Shown piece after piece: positions 43,845 to 54,453 of a stretch of 64,000 nucleotides of DNA. Every line of letters starts with the position of its first letter. Within the stretch, counting starts at the first letter, position 1. Position numbers and translations under genes: made by a program. Under the pieces are notes generated by a model that saw nothing but the letters and a program-made list of their open reading frames with translations, had not been told where the DNA came from and ran no database searches. This DNA is from Paraphaeosphaeria minitans. Lineage: Eukaryota > Ascomycota > Dothideomycetes > Pleosporales > Didymosphaeriaceae. Location of the stretch: the NCBI GenBank assembly GCA_015832175.1, contig WJXW01000004.1, positions 2,976,001-3,040,000 on the forward strand. The letters are read 5' to 3'.

Positions 43845-45150
43845 TCATCTCTTTGCCGTAATCGTGAAACTCTGAAGAAAGACATCGAACATGACGCTGG
43901 TGATTAGCGCCATTCCTAGAATCTTTCGGGCCGTGTAGAATAGCTGAACAAAGAGCATTGCGATATTCGAGAAATGCATAACCTCATTTATCGTCCCGGG
44001 ACTTGGCAATCTACACGATCCACTCCACAGGACGTACGAGTGGATCGGATGGCCGCGTCCAAACCCAACGGACATCCGTTTCAGTCCAGGGATCCGAACC
44101 AACCTGGTCTTCCTGGCCACCTCGATAGCTCGTACTGCCGACGCTCGATCCAGGCTCCGGGCCGCACACCCGTCTCGCAATGTTGTCGGGCTCCAGCCAG
44201 AGTTCCTCCAAAGTGGCAATGTTCCCGAAAGCGAGTCTCGCGACGTCGTCGGCGCCCGCAAACGGAGCAGGGCCGTCCGAGCCGTTGCGTGGCCCGCAGA
44301 CGAGGAACGGCTCGGAAAACTGACGGGACACCGCCAGCACCTTTACGTGCTGGAAGTTCTCTCCGACCCGGCAGGACCAGGCTTGGAAGCAGTGCGTAGA
44401 GTTCTCGGTCAGGCGCAAGACTTGCGTGTTTGGGAATTCGAGGCTGAGCGAGACCAAGCGAGCCACGCGGCAGAGCAAGACGATGCCCTTGAGTTCGAGT
44501 TGCGTGACACGGGGCGCAACTAGGCTGGGCTGCTGACCGTTGCTGAATGCGCTGTCGTAGGCGGGCTCTCCAGGCGTTCTGCTGATGGCAAGATTTCGGA
44601 CGTTGGGGCAGTAGTGCAGGAGATGTGTGAAGCGCTTGCTGACGTGGAGGGTCTGGATGGTGTTTAGCCGTAATAATACATCCCCACTGGAAGCGTTGAT
44701 AGCACCTTCGAATAATGAAAAGGAAGTATCGATGCAGAGAGTCAGATGTTGCAACTTGGTGAGGCTGCTGATGATATCGACCAGCATATCGAATCAGGGG
44801 ACCGGAGTGATGGTGGATGGCGTGGTTATCTGCGTACGGAAGCCGAATCTCTGGATTCCATTGCAGACACCAGGCATCAGCGACAGGTCTGCAGTGGCCT
44901 TGGTAGCTGAAGACAGGAAGAACCCAGACTGTCTGTAAGTTCGCGGCGCCAGACGATTATCCCGAGCGATACGCTCTAGGAGCACTGGGCGCACCAGGTG
45001 CCTCAAGCGTCGGTTCGTAGCAGATAAGTATTTCAGCGGAGTGGTAATCCTGCTAGATGAATCCAGTCTCGGAGGCGGAGTGGCCAGTGCATCGATGATC
45101 AAAAGGATGATTTCATTGCTGAAACCGAGAAAGTGGCTCCTAGTTGCCAT
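43845..45150 (-). pseudogene. F-box/LRR-like protein gene interrupted by an in-frame TGA
   Basis: The frame from MATRSHFLGFSNEIILLIIDALATPPPRLD (45150) begins with an F-box-like FSNEIILLIIDAL. It runs 118 codons to a TGA at 44794-44796 and continues in the same frame from 44793 to 44011: LVDIISSLTKLQHLTLCID, TIQTLHVSKRFTHLLHYCPNVRNLAI, LEELWLEP. This is an ordinary fungal F-box protein with leucine-rich-repeat-like strands. No intron with matching phase removes the TGA. At the 3' end the frame loses protein character after about 44200, while the next frame reads KTRLVRIPGLKRMSVGFG. A 54-bp GT..AG intron ending at GGCCAG would join them, so that second break may be splicing. The single stop could be a recent nonsense change (CGA to TGA) or a sequence error. 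Confidence 0.55.
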
Positions 45151-46127
45151 GCCGACGGCCAGAGTTGGTTCCCTATGGTACTCTCGAATGCACTTGACGC
45201 TGGCGATAGGATAGGTGACGCGTCGAACTCGGGCGGAGTAAACTCTGATGCGTACAACAGTGCATGTGGTGTGCCTCGAATGTTATTTTAAGAGATTCCA
45301 TTTGTGCGTGTTCGAGACGATACTTTTCCATGGTTGCGACGCTCAACAGAGCTCTTGAAGGCTCCTCACATGGCGGAGCAAGTCGACCACCCGCACACGT
45401 TTCCATCACAACACTCATCGAAACAGCCTCCGATACCCAAAAAGGCACGGCACAGCCCTGCAATGCCTCTCCAAAACGACAGCGAACAGCAGCACAAATC
45501 CGCCTGGTTACGGATCGGTCGGGTGTGACTGCGCGTACGGGCTGGCCTCTCAACCAAAGCAATCTTTCCGGTAGCCGTGTGGCGGTGACGAGAACATGCG
45601 CCACACCCCTGCATTCTCCAATCATTACCCCAAAACATAATTTCCGACACAAGGACTATGACGCAAAAGGCGAGGGTTAGATATCAGCATCGACAAGTGT
45701 ACTTTTTTCCCTCTCAAAACTTGGCACTCTCGAGACGATGGAGATGGAAAGGTATAAAGGCAGGCGTGGCCATGAGCGTGAGGCGCGTACGGTACCGGTA
45801 CGCCCACGCCAACGAGGTACCATATCCCAACACACATTCAATTGCATTCCGTGATTCAGGAAACGACGCATCGAACCCGCAACAAACCGTAGCAAACACT
45901 CTTCCTCTTCACGCCGCTAGTTAGCCAAACAAAACTTTCGCGTGCTTTGATTCGCAGCCGTTCGTCAACCGCACGCATTCTTTGCCATCTACCTCTCGCG
46001 CACTTTCCGCCCGCTCGACACCCATCACCATCGAGGAACTCCGCTGTCATTACTCGCGCTTCCTCCACCACACCGCAAACCCATCGCCCAAAAATAATAA
46101 TAAACAACAAGAAGAACAATAATAAAA
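45151..46127. other. intergenic, promoter of Pmp3-family gene
   Basis: Frames of 70-160 codons exist on both strands but overlap each other and match nothing known. The last 50 bp before 46128 is an A/AAT-rich leader (AAAAATAATAATAAACAAC), typical of a strongly expressed fungal transcript. Confidence 0.45.
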
Positions 46128-46589
46128 ATGGGCGCCATCAAGCTAGTCCTCCTGATCCTCGCTACAATCTTCTGTACGGCCATCCCCTCCCAATCAAACC
46201 AACCAACTGCATCTAACTAACGACCCCCCCTCCAACCACAGTCCCCCCCATCGGCGTCTTCGCAGTCGCAGGTTGCGGCGCCGACTTCTTCATCAACATC
46301 TGCCTCACGGTGCTCGGGTACGTCCGCCCTTTCCTCCCTCCCTCCCCTTCCCTCCCCTCCCTTCCGTCAAGCAACCCCCAAACTCACAACCCCCAGCTAC
46401 CTCCCCGGCCACATCCACGCCTTCTACCTAATCTACATCTTCTACGAGCGCAAAGGCGAAGCCGAGAGCGGACTGTACAACCCGCGTCCCGCGTCGGGCA
46501 TATACAGCGAGCGCGTGCTGCGCGGCGGGAAGCACGTACCCGCGGCGGCGGCAGCGGCGCAGCAGCAGCCCGAGGTTGTTGCGGCGTAG
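46128..46589 (+). CDS. Pmp3/UPF0057-family plasma-membrane proteolipid, C-terminally extended
   Basis: Three exons: 46128-46173, 46242-46317 and 46397-46589; 104 aa. The 68-bp and 79-bp introns are phases 1 and 2. Exon 1 gives MGAIKLVLLILATIF; exon 2 adds FPPIGVFAVAGCGADFFINICLTVL; exon 3 starts GYLPGHIHAFYLIYIFYERK. This is the complete Pmp3 signature: PPIGV, Cys-Gly, two hydrophobic hairpin spans and GYLPGHIHAFY. Yeast Pmp3 (55 aa) affects membrane potential and cation tolerance. The longer relatives Sna2/Sna4 go to vacuolar or endosomal membranes. The extra roughly 45 residues here (with GLYNPRPASGIYSERV and an Ala/Gln-rich end) place it nearer the Sna-type branch. Confidence 0.92.
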
Positions 46590-46909
46590 GGTCGGGGTCG
46601 GGCGGGTTGGGTGTATGGGGCGGTTTAGAGGAGGGTTGGTTCTTGGGAGCGCAGACCGGGGATCGGACGTCGTCATTTGGAGCGTGTGAGAGGTCGAGAG
46701 GAGGTTCGTCCTTAGCTCCCGCTATTTTAACTCTCCGAGCGAGTCTCGTGGCGAGGACTTGGGGTAGGTGCGTGCGTGCGTGGGCGAGCCAGGCCGTCGT
46801 GGTCCGATGGCAAGGTGATTCCGGCGTAGGAGAATTATCCATTAGCAGAGACACACGTAGGCGTTTTAATCGAAAAAGTAGCATTCACCCGTCTCTGTGC
46901 ACGCGGTGC

Positions 46910-46979
<70 letters not shown>

Positions 46980-47416
46980 TTTTTCTTTTTGCGCGCTGTT
47001 GAGAGGATTGTGAGTATCAGGGACCGTGCGAGACTTTTGGAAGGATTGCGGCGTCGGCGCTGTGAAGAAGGGGGGAAGGGTATTGAGATTGAGATGGAGG
47101 GATGGGCGCGAGGTGGCGACGGTACTGCCAGGGGAAGGGGAAGGGGAGCGGGGGTTCCGGTGCATCGACGACGCTTGAGCTTTGCAGTTGGACGTTCGAG
47201 ACGGCGAACGGGTAGCTACTGGTGAGTTGACTGCGAATTCTCCCGCCGACCAGGCGATCGCGTTGGAAGAAAATTCCTTGCCGAACGGATCTCTTGTATA
47301 AGTATTGTAATGTACATATAGTACAATTCCCGCGCATGCCCTCTGTCCGTCCCCTCTATACGTACATCTGCCTCATGCCCCCGCAGCCACTCAAGACGCT
47401 TCCTCTTGCACACACG
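46590..47416. other. convergent 3' region holding a TG microsatellite
   Basis: Space between the stops of the Pmp3-family gene (+) and bL19m (-). Includes the (TG)n tract listed separately; otherwise no supported feature. Confidence 0.5.
46913..46977. repeat. (TG)n microsatellite, 65 nt
   Basis: About 32 uninterrupted TG dinucleotides, followed by ATTTTTTCTTTTT. It lies about 320 bp downstream of the Pmp3-family stop codon. Confidence 0.97.
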
Positions 47417-48356
47417 CTACCTCTTCTTGCCCTTCTTGCCCTTGACATTGCCCTTCCTCTTGCCGCCTCCGGCCATCGCGGCCGCCGCCGCAGCACCCTT
47501 CTTCTTGGTACCGTCCGAGCTTCCCAGCGCAGCCTTCTGCCTGAGGTACACCCTCACAACATTCTCCACGCTGCCCCTGTCGTGCTTCTCCTTGCGCATG
47601 TACGTCAACCGCGCCCTCCTTGCCTTCCTCTGTGCCCTCTGAACAACCTCGATGCCCTCGACCAACGGCGAGTACACCTTGTACCACATCTCGATGCCGA
47701 CGCGGGTCAGCTGGCCACGCAGCAGGATGGCGGTGTCGACGCCGCGCCGCCGGATGTTGATGCAGACGCCGGCAAAGGGCTCGCCGGTGCGCTGGCGCAC
47801 GAGGAGGATGTCGCCGACGCGGGCGCACTCGGGGTTTGCGCGGTCGAAGAGGCGGGTGCGGGCGCCGGTGGGATCGTGCACGGCGAGCTGCGAGGAGGTG
47901 ACTGCGGCGACGGGGTCGTGGCAGGTCCTGCGGATGGCGCGCGGTTTCTGGGGCTGCGCTGCGAGTTTGCCTGTTGCGTGTCTGTTAGCTTTGTGATATC
48001 TTGTCTCAGGCCCAATGGAAGGGTAGGAAGCGGCGGTGCAGAGGCAATGGCTGCCAAATCGAGGCGGACGTACTGCTGCTCGAAGTCCTCATCTTGTTCC
48101 GGAACCACGACACCTTCCTGGCCTCCCGCTCGGCCTCGACCTGCTTGTATCTCTTCATCGTGCCCATCTGCTGCCGAATCTTTCTGTTGGGCGCGGAGCC
48201 GCCGCCCTGCTGGTAGAGATGCGGATACAGACTCCTGTGCATCGCGTCGACGAGCTTCGAGCCCTTGATGGATTTCGCAGCGGTCGCGGGCGGCTTCGCG
48301 GCCAGGAGGATGGCCTGCGAGACGCCCGCCTTTGCGGACACTATTGCCGTGGCCAT
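47417..48356 (-). CDS. img1: mitochondrial large-subunit ribosomal protein bL19m (Img1-like)
   Basis: Two exons, 48356-48074 and 47970-47417, with a 103-bp GTACGT..ACAG intron, phase 1; 278 aa. Exon 1 (MATAIVSAKAGVSQAILLAAK) is basic, Ser/Ala-rich and lacks acidic residues at its start, as expected for a mitochondrial presequence. The mature part carries the L19 core: VGDILLVRQRTGEPFAGVCINIRRRGVDTAILLRGQLTRVGIEMWYKVYSP, with the RRRGVDT-type loop of bacterial L19. LVEGIEVVQRAQRKARRARL follows. The C-terminal roughly 60 residues are Ala- and Lys/Gly-rich (GNVKGKKGKKR), a fungal extension. bL19 sits at the subunit interface near the decoding-site bridge. Yeast Img1 is needed for mitochondrial genome integrity through translation. 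Confidence 0.9.
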
Positions 48357-49164
48357 TGTGTGTGGGGTGGGAATGCGGAGGCGCGTTGGGTGCTGGAGGC
48401 TTGAGGTGCTAGATGTTCCGAAAATCAACTGTACGGATGACTAAGCCGACGAGCCCGAGTGCTTCCAGCTGGTGGTGTTGCTCAAAGTTTGTTTCTCCGA
48501 GTCCCAACTACAACGACATGTATGTTGATACGATGCATTAATTACCGTGGTAAGAGAGATGCCGTACATCGAGTACTGGTCCTGATGGCTCGGCCTGCGA
48601 TGTCAAGCTTTCCACAGCCTGGAACAGCCTGATGCAGCGCACGCCACACTACACAGAAAACGGTATACTGTATACTAATTTTCAAGTTTCTATTGTGCTT
48701 ACGAATCTTCCAATATGTACAGCAGAGGACGCCGCCTCGGCTGCGTGAAATAAAGAGTAAGACCGTTGATCATATACCCATAAACTTTCCAATGCCGTTA
48801 CCGTAATCGCCAGCCCATGCAATTGTCTCCTGCCCAAACGCCATGCTTGGACGCAGCACCGGGCCCAATAAGAAAAATTACACCCGCATCATTTTTCGGG
48901 CTATGCCATGCGCCCCCGCTTTTTCGCTAGAATTGCTGAAACAAGAGGAAGGTTTGACAAAGTACCGCCCACGTGGAAAGAGAAGACGTGCATACATGCC
49001 TTGCCATTCGTCCGCAGAGGTAGTCGGAGAGGAGAGTGCCAGAATGGTCGAAGAGAAGGAAACTCGGGGAGATGCTGCTAGAGCCGCGACTGGTTGAGCT
49101 GCTCAATCAAACCCACAACGCCATTGAAATGCGGAAAGATCTCGCCCTGGCAACACAAGCCACG
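48357..49164. other. intergenic between bL19m and nmrA, no gene
   Basis: About 0.8 kb with promoter of bL19m and 3' flank of nmrA. A plus-strand frame from about 48843 to 49097 has no support. Confidence 0.45.
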
Positions 49165-50396
49165 TTAGCAGTTGACTTGAAAATCGAGATCAACTTCGCG
49201 GCGCGGTGTGTCTACCTCCTCCATCCAGGTCAGGCCATTCGCGGCCTCCTCCACCGGAAACACTTCTTGTGCGTACTCCTCCATGCCGCGATTGCCTTCC
49301 CAGAGCTCGAGCGCGACGCCGGGGCAGTCCTTTTCAAGGTCAGGGCCGAAGTAGGGAGCTACACTTTCTGCCAGCGTCGACTCCAGTGCCGAGAGATGCT
49401 CACGGTATCCGACGGGAGTAGGGCAATGGATCACGATAGGCCCCCGTTTGTACTGGACGGGTCGTCTCAGACCGCGGCTGAAGGCCCTGCAGACTTCCTT
49501 GGGGGTCAAGACTTCAAAGGCGAGCGGAATGCTAACACCATTGTTAGCGTGTATCCACGTGATGCAGCACCTGGCTTGCATGGTAACCTGCGTGATGGGT
49601 CGGGGAATCGGGAGAGGGTTCGTAGTGCAGCGGTGAGGGAGGGCTGGCCCGCACCACGTGGGGAGCGGCATGCCATGGGGCGAAAACTTACCGTTTACCA
49701 TTCCACTTTCGCGGTCCTTCTTTGAACAGCTGGTAGATGGCGGGGCCAATGTCGTGCTCCGAGTCGAGCCACGGAAGCTTCTGGTCGGGGTGGAAAGGTG
49801 CTCGCCATACGAAACTGCCGTCGTTCTGGTGCTCCATGCGGAAAAGGGGGAAGTCGAGACCGGTAAAGTTGTTGTGGTAGATGCCGCAGTAGACAAAGGT
49901 TGCCGGCAGACCAATCTGGCGGATGTACTGCTCGACGGTGAACTTTGGTGCCCACAGGGGGAGGGCTCTCCAGTTGTGGCCAAATACAGAATGGTCGGGC
50001 ATGCCTGCGATGTTTGTTCAGACTTGGGGGGGGGAAGGTTCAGCACGGGTGCGGGTACGTACTGCTGTAGATGTAGTGCTGGACGGCGGCCTTTTTGGCG
50101 GCATCGGCAAGGGCTCTGCCGACGGCAACCTCGTCTCCCCAATGGGTCGTGTTGATAAAGGCACACTGGGCGCTTTTGAATAGATGGTCAAGAAACTTGC
50201 GGTCCTCGAGGCGGCCGACGTAAACGGTGACGTTGGGCAACTGGGAAATCTCCTCTGCGACGAGGCCGTTGAGCTCTTTCATTTGCGCGCGGACCTGCCA
50301 TCCCAGGGCCGAGGCCACGCGAATGAAGCTCGCCGACTGGCGGCCATTGCTGTTGATGGTGACCACGGTCCGCTGCATGCGTGGCTCCGGAAGCAT
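49165..50396 (-). CDS. nmrA: NmrA, nitrogen metabolite repression regulator (SDR-like, non-catalytic)
   Basis: Three exons: 50396-50063, 50004-49692 and 49531-49165; 337 aa. The second intron is long for this window, 160 bp. NmrA binds the GATA activator AreA/NIT2 and lowers its activity when glutamine or ammonium is available; it senses NAD(P)+. Visible features are QRTVVTINSNGRQSASFIRVA, the modified Rossmann loop, with N-G-R-Q as in NmrA; then CAFINTTHWGDEVAVGRALADAAKKA, YIYSSMPDHSVFG across the first splice, WAPKFTVEQYIRQIGLPATFVYCGIYHNN, PWLDSEHDIGPA, and YAQEVFPVEEAANGLTWM at the end. The catalytic Tyr-x-x-x-Lys of SDRs is absent, as expected for this regulator. The chosen start gives MLPEPRMQRTVV; the in-frame ATG at 50378 is the alternative. 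An L-asparaginase gene lies upstream on the same strand. Confidence 0.93.
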
Positions 50397-50925
50397 TGGT
50401 AGGTGAAGGGGGGAAAGGCAACGATTCGGGCGACGAGCAGGACGAGAGGTGAATGTTGGGCGGTCGCATCCAAGGTCCGGGGCGGCGGGCGCTGCAGCGA
50501 AGACGCGGCGAGGACTTGATATCGCAGCCAGCAGCAGACGCGCGGCGAGGATTTGATGTAGCAGCCAGCAGCAGACCCGCGTCTCTGGGGACGGCGACGG
50601 CAGCGGCAGCAAACGCTTACCTAGCGGTGGGCAGGATGGATTGGTGGTGTAGACTGGGGTGAAGTCTGCTGGAGATGGCGCAATCGGGGACGGGCAGCCT
50701 TCGGAGTCTCGCACGTGGCCGGGTCGCACAAAGGAGGGCGATATTGCAAAAGAAGGAGAATGGGTGGACGATAGCCGGGAGCCGCACGCCAGCGTCTTTC
50801 TGCGCAGGTGATGTGGATGGGCGGGTGTGCAGGGGCGCTAGAGGGGAGGGTTGAGCATCCAGAGGGCAGAGGTGCAACTTGTTAGAAAAGACAGCCGAGG
50901 ATGTGCTCGATCACATCACATGGAC

Positions 50926-51107
50926 GGCAGGCAGGCAGGCAGGCAGGCAGGTAGGTAGGTAGGTAGTAGGGGGGTAGGTGGGTGGGTAGGTGGGTAGGTA
51001 GGTAGGTAAGGTAGGTAGAGTAAGGTAGGTAGGTAGGTAGGTAAGGTAGGTAGGCAGGCAGGCAGGCAGGCAGAGAGGCAGGCAAGCAGGCAGGCAGGCA
51101 GGCAGGC
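50926..51107. repeat. (GGCA)n/(GGTA)n compound tetranucleotide microsatellite
   Basis: Starts with seven GGCA-type units, changes to GGTA with GGTG and AAGG variants, then returns to GGCA. It is almost free of other sequence for about 180 bp. It lies 0.5 kb upstream of the nmrA start codon. Confidence 0.93.
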
Positions 51108-51380
51108 GGAGATGCAGGAGATGCAGGAGAAAGCAGTCGCGGCGGCGGCGTTGCTCTGGCTGGCACTTGCTGTAACACGATTCTTCTCGTCGTGGCGGCA
51201 CCAGACGACGATGCAGAGGAAAATTAGGTAATAGCACGCAGCCATGACGAATCGCAGCGCGGCCTGTGCAAAACGTGGTTAGCAGCGAGCCTGAGCAGTT
51301 TTCACTTTTCAGTGCTCAGGGCGCAGGGCGAGTGCGGGTGCGGGTGCGGGTGCGAATGCGAGTGCGCAGTGCTCGGTGCT

Positions 51381-51650
51381 CACTAGATAGTCGGGAGGTA
51401 GAAGGCTCACCAGATATCCAGTAGAAGGCTCACCAGATAGCTAGTAGAAGGTTCTTCAGGTGGCCTACTCGGTGCTCACCAGATATCCAGTAGGAGGTTC
51501 ACCAGGTGGCCTACTCGGTGCTCACCAGATAGCTAGTAGATGGCTCACCAGATGGCCTACTCACCAGGTGGCCTACTCACCAGGTGGCCTACTCACCAGA
51601 TGGCCTACTAAGTGCTCACCAGATAGCTAGTAGCAGGCTCACTGGATGCT
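51381..51650. repeat. minisatellite of CTCACCAGATAGCTAGTAG / CACCAGGTGGCCTACT units
   Basis: About 12 imperfect units of 16-30 bp alternate between two related forms, CTCACCAGATAGCTAGTAGA and TCACCAGGTGGCCTACTC. Four units carry AGATAG (51385, 51435, 51527, 51621), which fits the HGATAR site of fungal GATA factors. The array lies about 1 kb upstream of nmrA. Confidence 0.85.
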
Positions 51651-52409
51651 TATTTAGCTAGATACTCCCACTCCCACTGACTACCTACCGACGAATGCGC
51701 CGCGCTACGGCTGCCTCGCCGCCTGCACCCCCAGCGCTGGTCTCCGCCGCGCCCCCGAGCCCTCCCTCCCCCTTCCCCGTGCTGTGCCGTCGAAAGAAAA
51801 AAAACTAGAAAAAAAACCCTGTGCGGGGAAGGCACAACAGCTGTCTACTAGACCGAACGGTGGACTGCTGCGTCATTCTTGGCTACCTCCGCATTCCGAT
51901 GGCTATCAGATCCCTATCTGTTAGTCAAGTGAAACGACTCTATGACCATTGACTACCTAGCCACCGATGCCTCAATGCCTCCTCGCCCACCCTGGTCGCC
52001 CACCCTCATCCCCTCGCCTCGCCCGCCCGCTACACCCAGCATGCCTGCGCCCGGAGAGAGTGCCCATCTCAATAGACTACCTACTAGGCATAGACGAACC
52101 CTCTTGCTGCGCGACTCCACCCGACACGCCCAACGTGTTTTCCCCGCAGTCACCGTCAGGCCCACCAATCTCGGCCCAAGCCGAACTACTGATCCCATCA
52201 ATGATCAACCCACCCATGACCCAGATGGCAGGACCAGGCACCTGTCGCCCGCCGGACGCCCTCCCCGGACCCCTTCGACGAGACATGGCCGTGTCCAAAC
52301 ACGACCTCGTCAGCATCCTCCTGCAGCCTAGATACCTACTACTATAGTAGTCGCCGCACTTGTGACCACAATTACCCGTCGTTCCAGCGAATTCATCGCC
52401 AGGGTCGCC

Positions 52410-54453
52410 TCAGCCAATCACACCTTCCCAGAGGCTGCCGCTGCCGCTGCCGTCGCCGTCGCCCTCGGCCATGTGCAGCCGCGCTTGCGGCACCTCGTCA
52501 GTGTGCAAATGCGACCCAGCTCTTTGGAGCACCTCCACATGATCGTTCAACCCCGCAGCCGCCGCGAGGTAGAGCGGAGTGTGCCCGCTGCGGTTGCGTA
52601 GGTGGACCGAAGCCCCTTGCTCGAGAAAGTCGCGCAGGATCTCCACGTTGGGCCCCGTGGCTGCAAGGTGCTAGATGTGCGTAGCTCGTCAGCGCTGCAT
52701 GCAGAAACGGAAACGCAATCTTTGCATGATCCGGCCGAAACTCTATCCAGACCGTGCTGGTGCTGCCAAAGAAGAGAATCGCCTTCTGTTTTCCAAGAGA
52801 CCTCCGGCTAGTACGTACCACCATCGCACCACACCATCGGAATCTTGGTCGTTGATCAGATACGGGTTTGCAGATGGACATGGACGCATCCCAAGGGCAA
52901 CTCTCCCAGTGCCCCGATAACGGCTCTTTCGGCACAGATGCCATGGTTCCAGTCATCCTCGATGCAAGCTTCGTACCACCCAGGGACGTAGATAACGACC
53001 ACTGCCCTGGAGAGACGACTGCCAAATCGGGACCCCTCTCAGATAACGGTGAAAACTTGACTTACCACAGGCGTGTTGAGATTGTAATCGGCATCGTTCA
53101 GCAGCCAACGAGGCTCGCCGCGAATAATGTCCCTCGTATCTTGGAAATTGCCTTTCTGGATTGCATAGCCAAGCGCAGCCAGGCTGGACAGCTCTGGGGT
53201 AAGGGTTCCGCTCGTTTTGGGATGCTCGAAATGTGTACGTGTCGTTTCCGTCAGCTCCCCGCGGATGGAAACGGACATCTTCTTTGCAACTTCCTCGGCC
53301 GTCGCCCCTGGCAGTGCCAGCAAGTAGGCCAGCTTCGTGAGGGCGGCTTCGGACGTCATGTCCATGCCGAAGACCACGCCCACTCGGCCCAGGAAGGTTG
53401 CGGGTGCGTAGAGCGGGCTCACGCTACCGCTTAAGCACTGCGTCACGTTGACAATGACGATGCCTCTCTTTACTGCGTCGGCCAGCGTACGTGTCATCGG
53501 GCTGTCGGGCCCACCTGGAGTGTTGCCTGCTCCAAATGTCTCCAGCACTAGGCCTTTCAAGCCCTCCAGGTGTAGCACTGCATCCACCATTTCAGGCTTC
53601 ATGCCCGGGAAAATGCGGAGGCAAGCTACGTGTGTCGTGTCTAGCGATGTCTGGATCGAGAATGGCGACATGCTCGTGGATCGATGCACGTTGCCCCAGG
53701 AAACGTTGGTTCTAAGAGAGGTGATGGTTGCCAAAGGGGGGAGATTAGGACTTCCGAAAGCATTGAAGTCGTCCGCTGAGATCTTGGTCGTGCGGTTGCC
53801 ACGAAAGAGCTTAAAGTTGAAGAACAGGCAGACCTCTGGTATCATAAAATGGCCCGCTATGATCAGGGCGCCCAGCAGGTTGTCTTCGGCATCCGTCTGC
53901 AGCTGCATCATCGGTGCCTGTGAGCCTGTGAGGATGACGGGTTTGCCCAAATTGTGCATCATGAAACTCAAAGCTGAGCTGGTGTAGGCCAGAGAATCAG
54001 TGCCGTGCAGAATGACAAATCCGTCAAACAGTTGGTAGTTCCGATAAATGGTCTTTGCGATCTGGTCCCACCCTTCCGCGTTGATGGAGCTACTGTCCAG
54101 CAACGTGTCGAATTCGAGCACAGAGTATCTCACTCGACGTTCGTAAGCACTGGTTGGGGTCCTCAAACTCTGAACAGCCCTCCGCGTGTTCTTATCGTCA
54201 GTCACGATCTCCAGCGGCTCCGGGTAGGACCCATCGTTGAAGACTGGCCGAGGCGCAAGCCCACTCTTCAGGAACCCTCTGGCAGGTACCAGGCCATCTG
54301 CTGATTTGCGCATACATATCGTTCCACCTGTCACTTGTCAGCGAAGCTCCACAAGGAGAAAGATAGATGCAGACCTGTAATGACAATGAGCACGCGCGAC
54401 TCCGGCAGCTGAAGCTCCGGGTATGCGTCGCTCATCTCCTCAGGAAGATGCAT
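52410..54453 (-). CDS. cytosolic-type L-asparaginase with C-terminal ankyrin repeats
   Basis: Three exons: 54453-54375, 54327-53066 and 52670-52410; 533 aa. The first intron is 47 bp and the second an unusual 395 bp (GTAAGT at 53065 to ATCTAG). Exon 1 (MHLPEEMSDAYPELQLPES) leads into VLIVITGGTICM, holding the first catalytic Thr (TGGT, about residue 29). FVILHGTDSLAYTSSALSF holds the second Thr-Asp pair (about 136-137), and GKPVILTGSQAPMMQ and LVLETFGAGNTP are standard asparaginase blocks. The enzyme hydrolyses asparagine to aspartate and ammonia. The tail DYNLNTPV-HLAATGPNVEILRDFLEQGASVHLRNRSGHTPLYLAA, split by intron 2, forms ankyrin repeats, as in animal and fungal 60-kDa-type asparaginases. 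An in-frame ATG at 54435 is an alternative start. No signal peptide. Confidence 0.9.

Larger units (their letters stand above)
50397..52409. other. 2-kb repeat-rich spacer between nmrA and the asparaginase gene
   Basis: Contains two repeat arrays, listed separately. Between them, at about 51310-51370, there is a short G-rich run of (GCGGGT)n type. Between about 51900 and 52350, plus-strand Pro-rich frames and minus frames overlap and neither is supported. Confidence 0.5.

Noticed and set aside
47294..48268. 324-codon plus frame over bL19m
   Set aside because: Antisense shadow of the ribosomal-protein gene, which has clear L19 motifs and a consistent intron.
51942..52347. Overlapping Pro-rich plus frames between nmrA and the asparaginase gene
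   Set aside because: Low-complexity P/R/T composition, no start context, and overlapping frames of equal length. Probably chance in GC-rich DNA.
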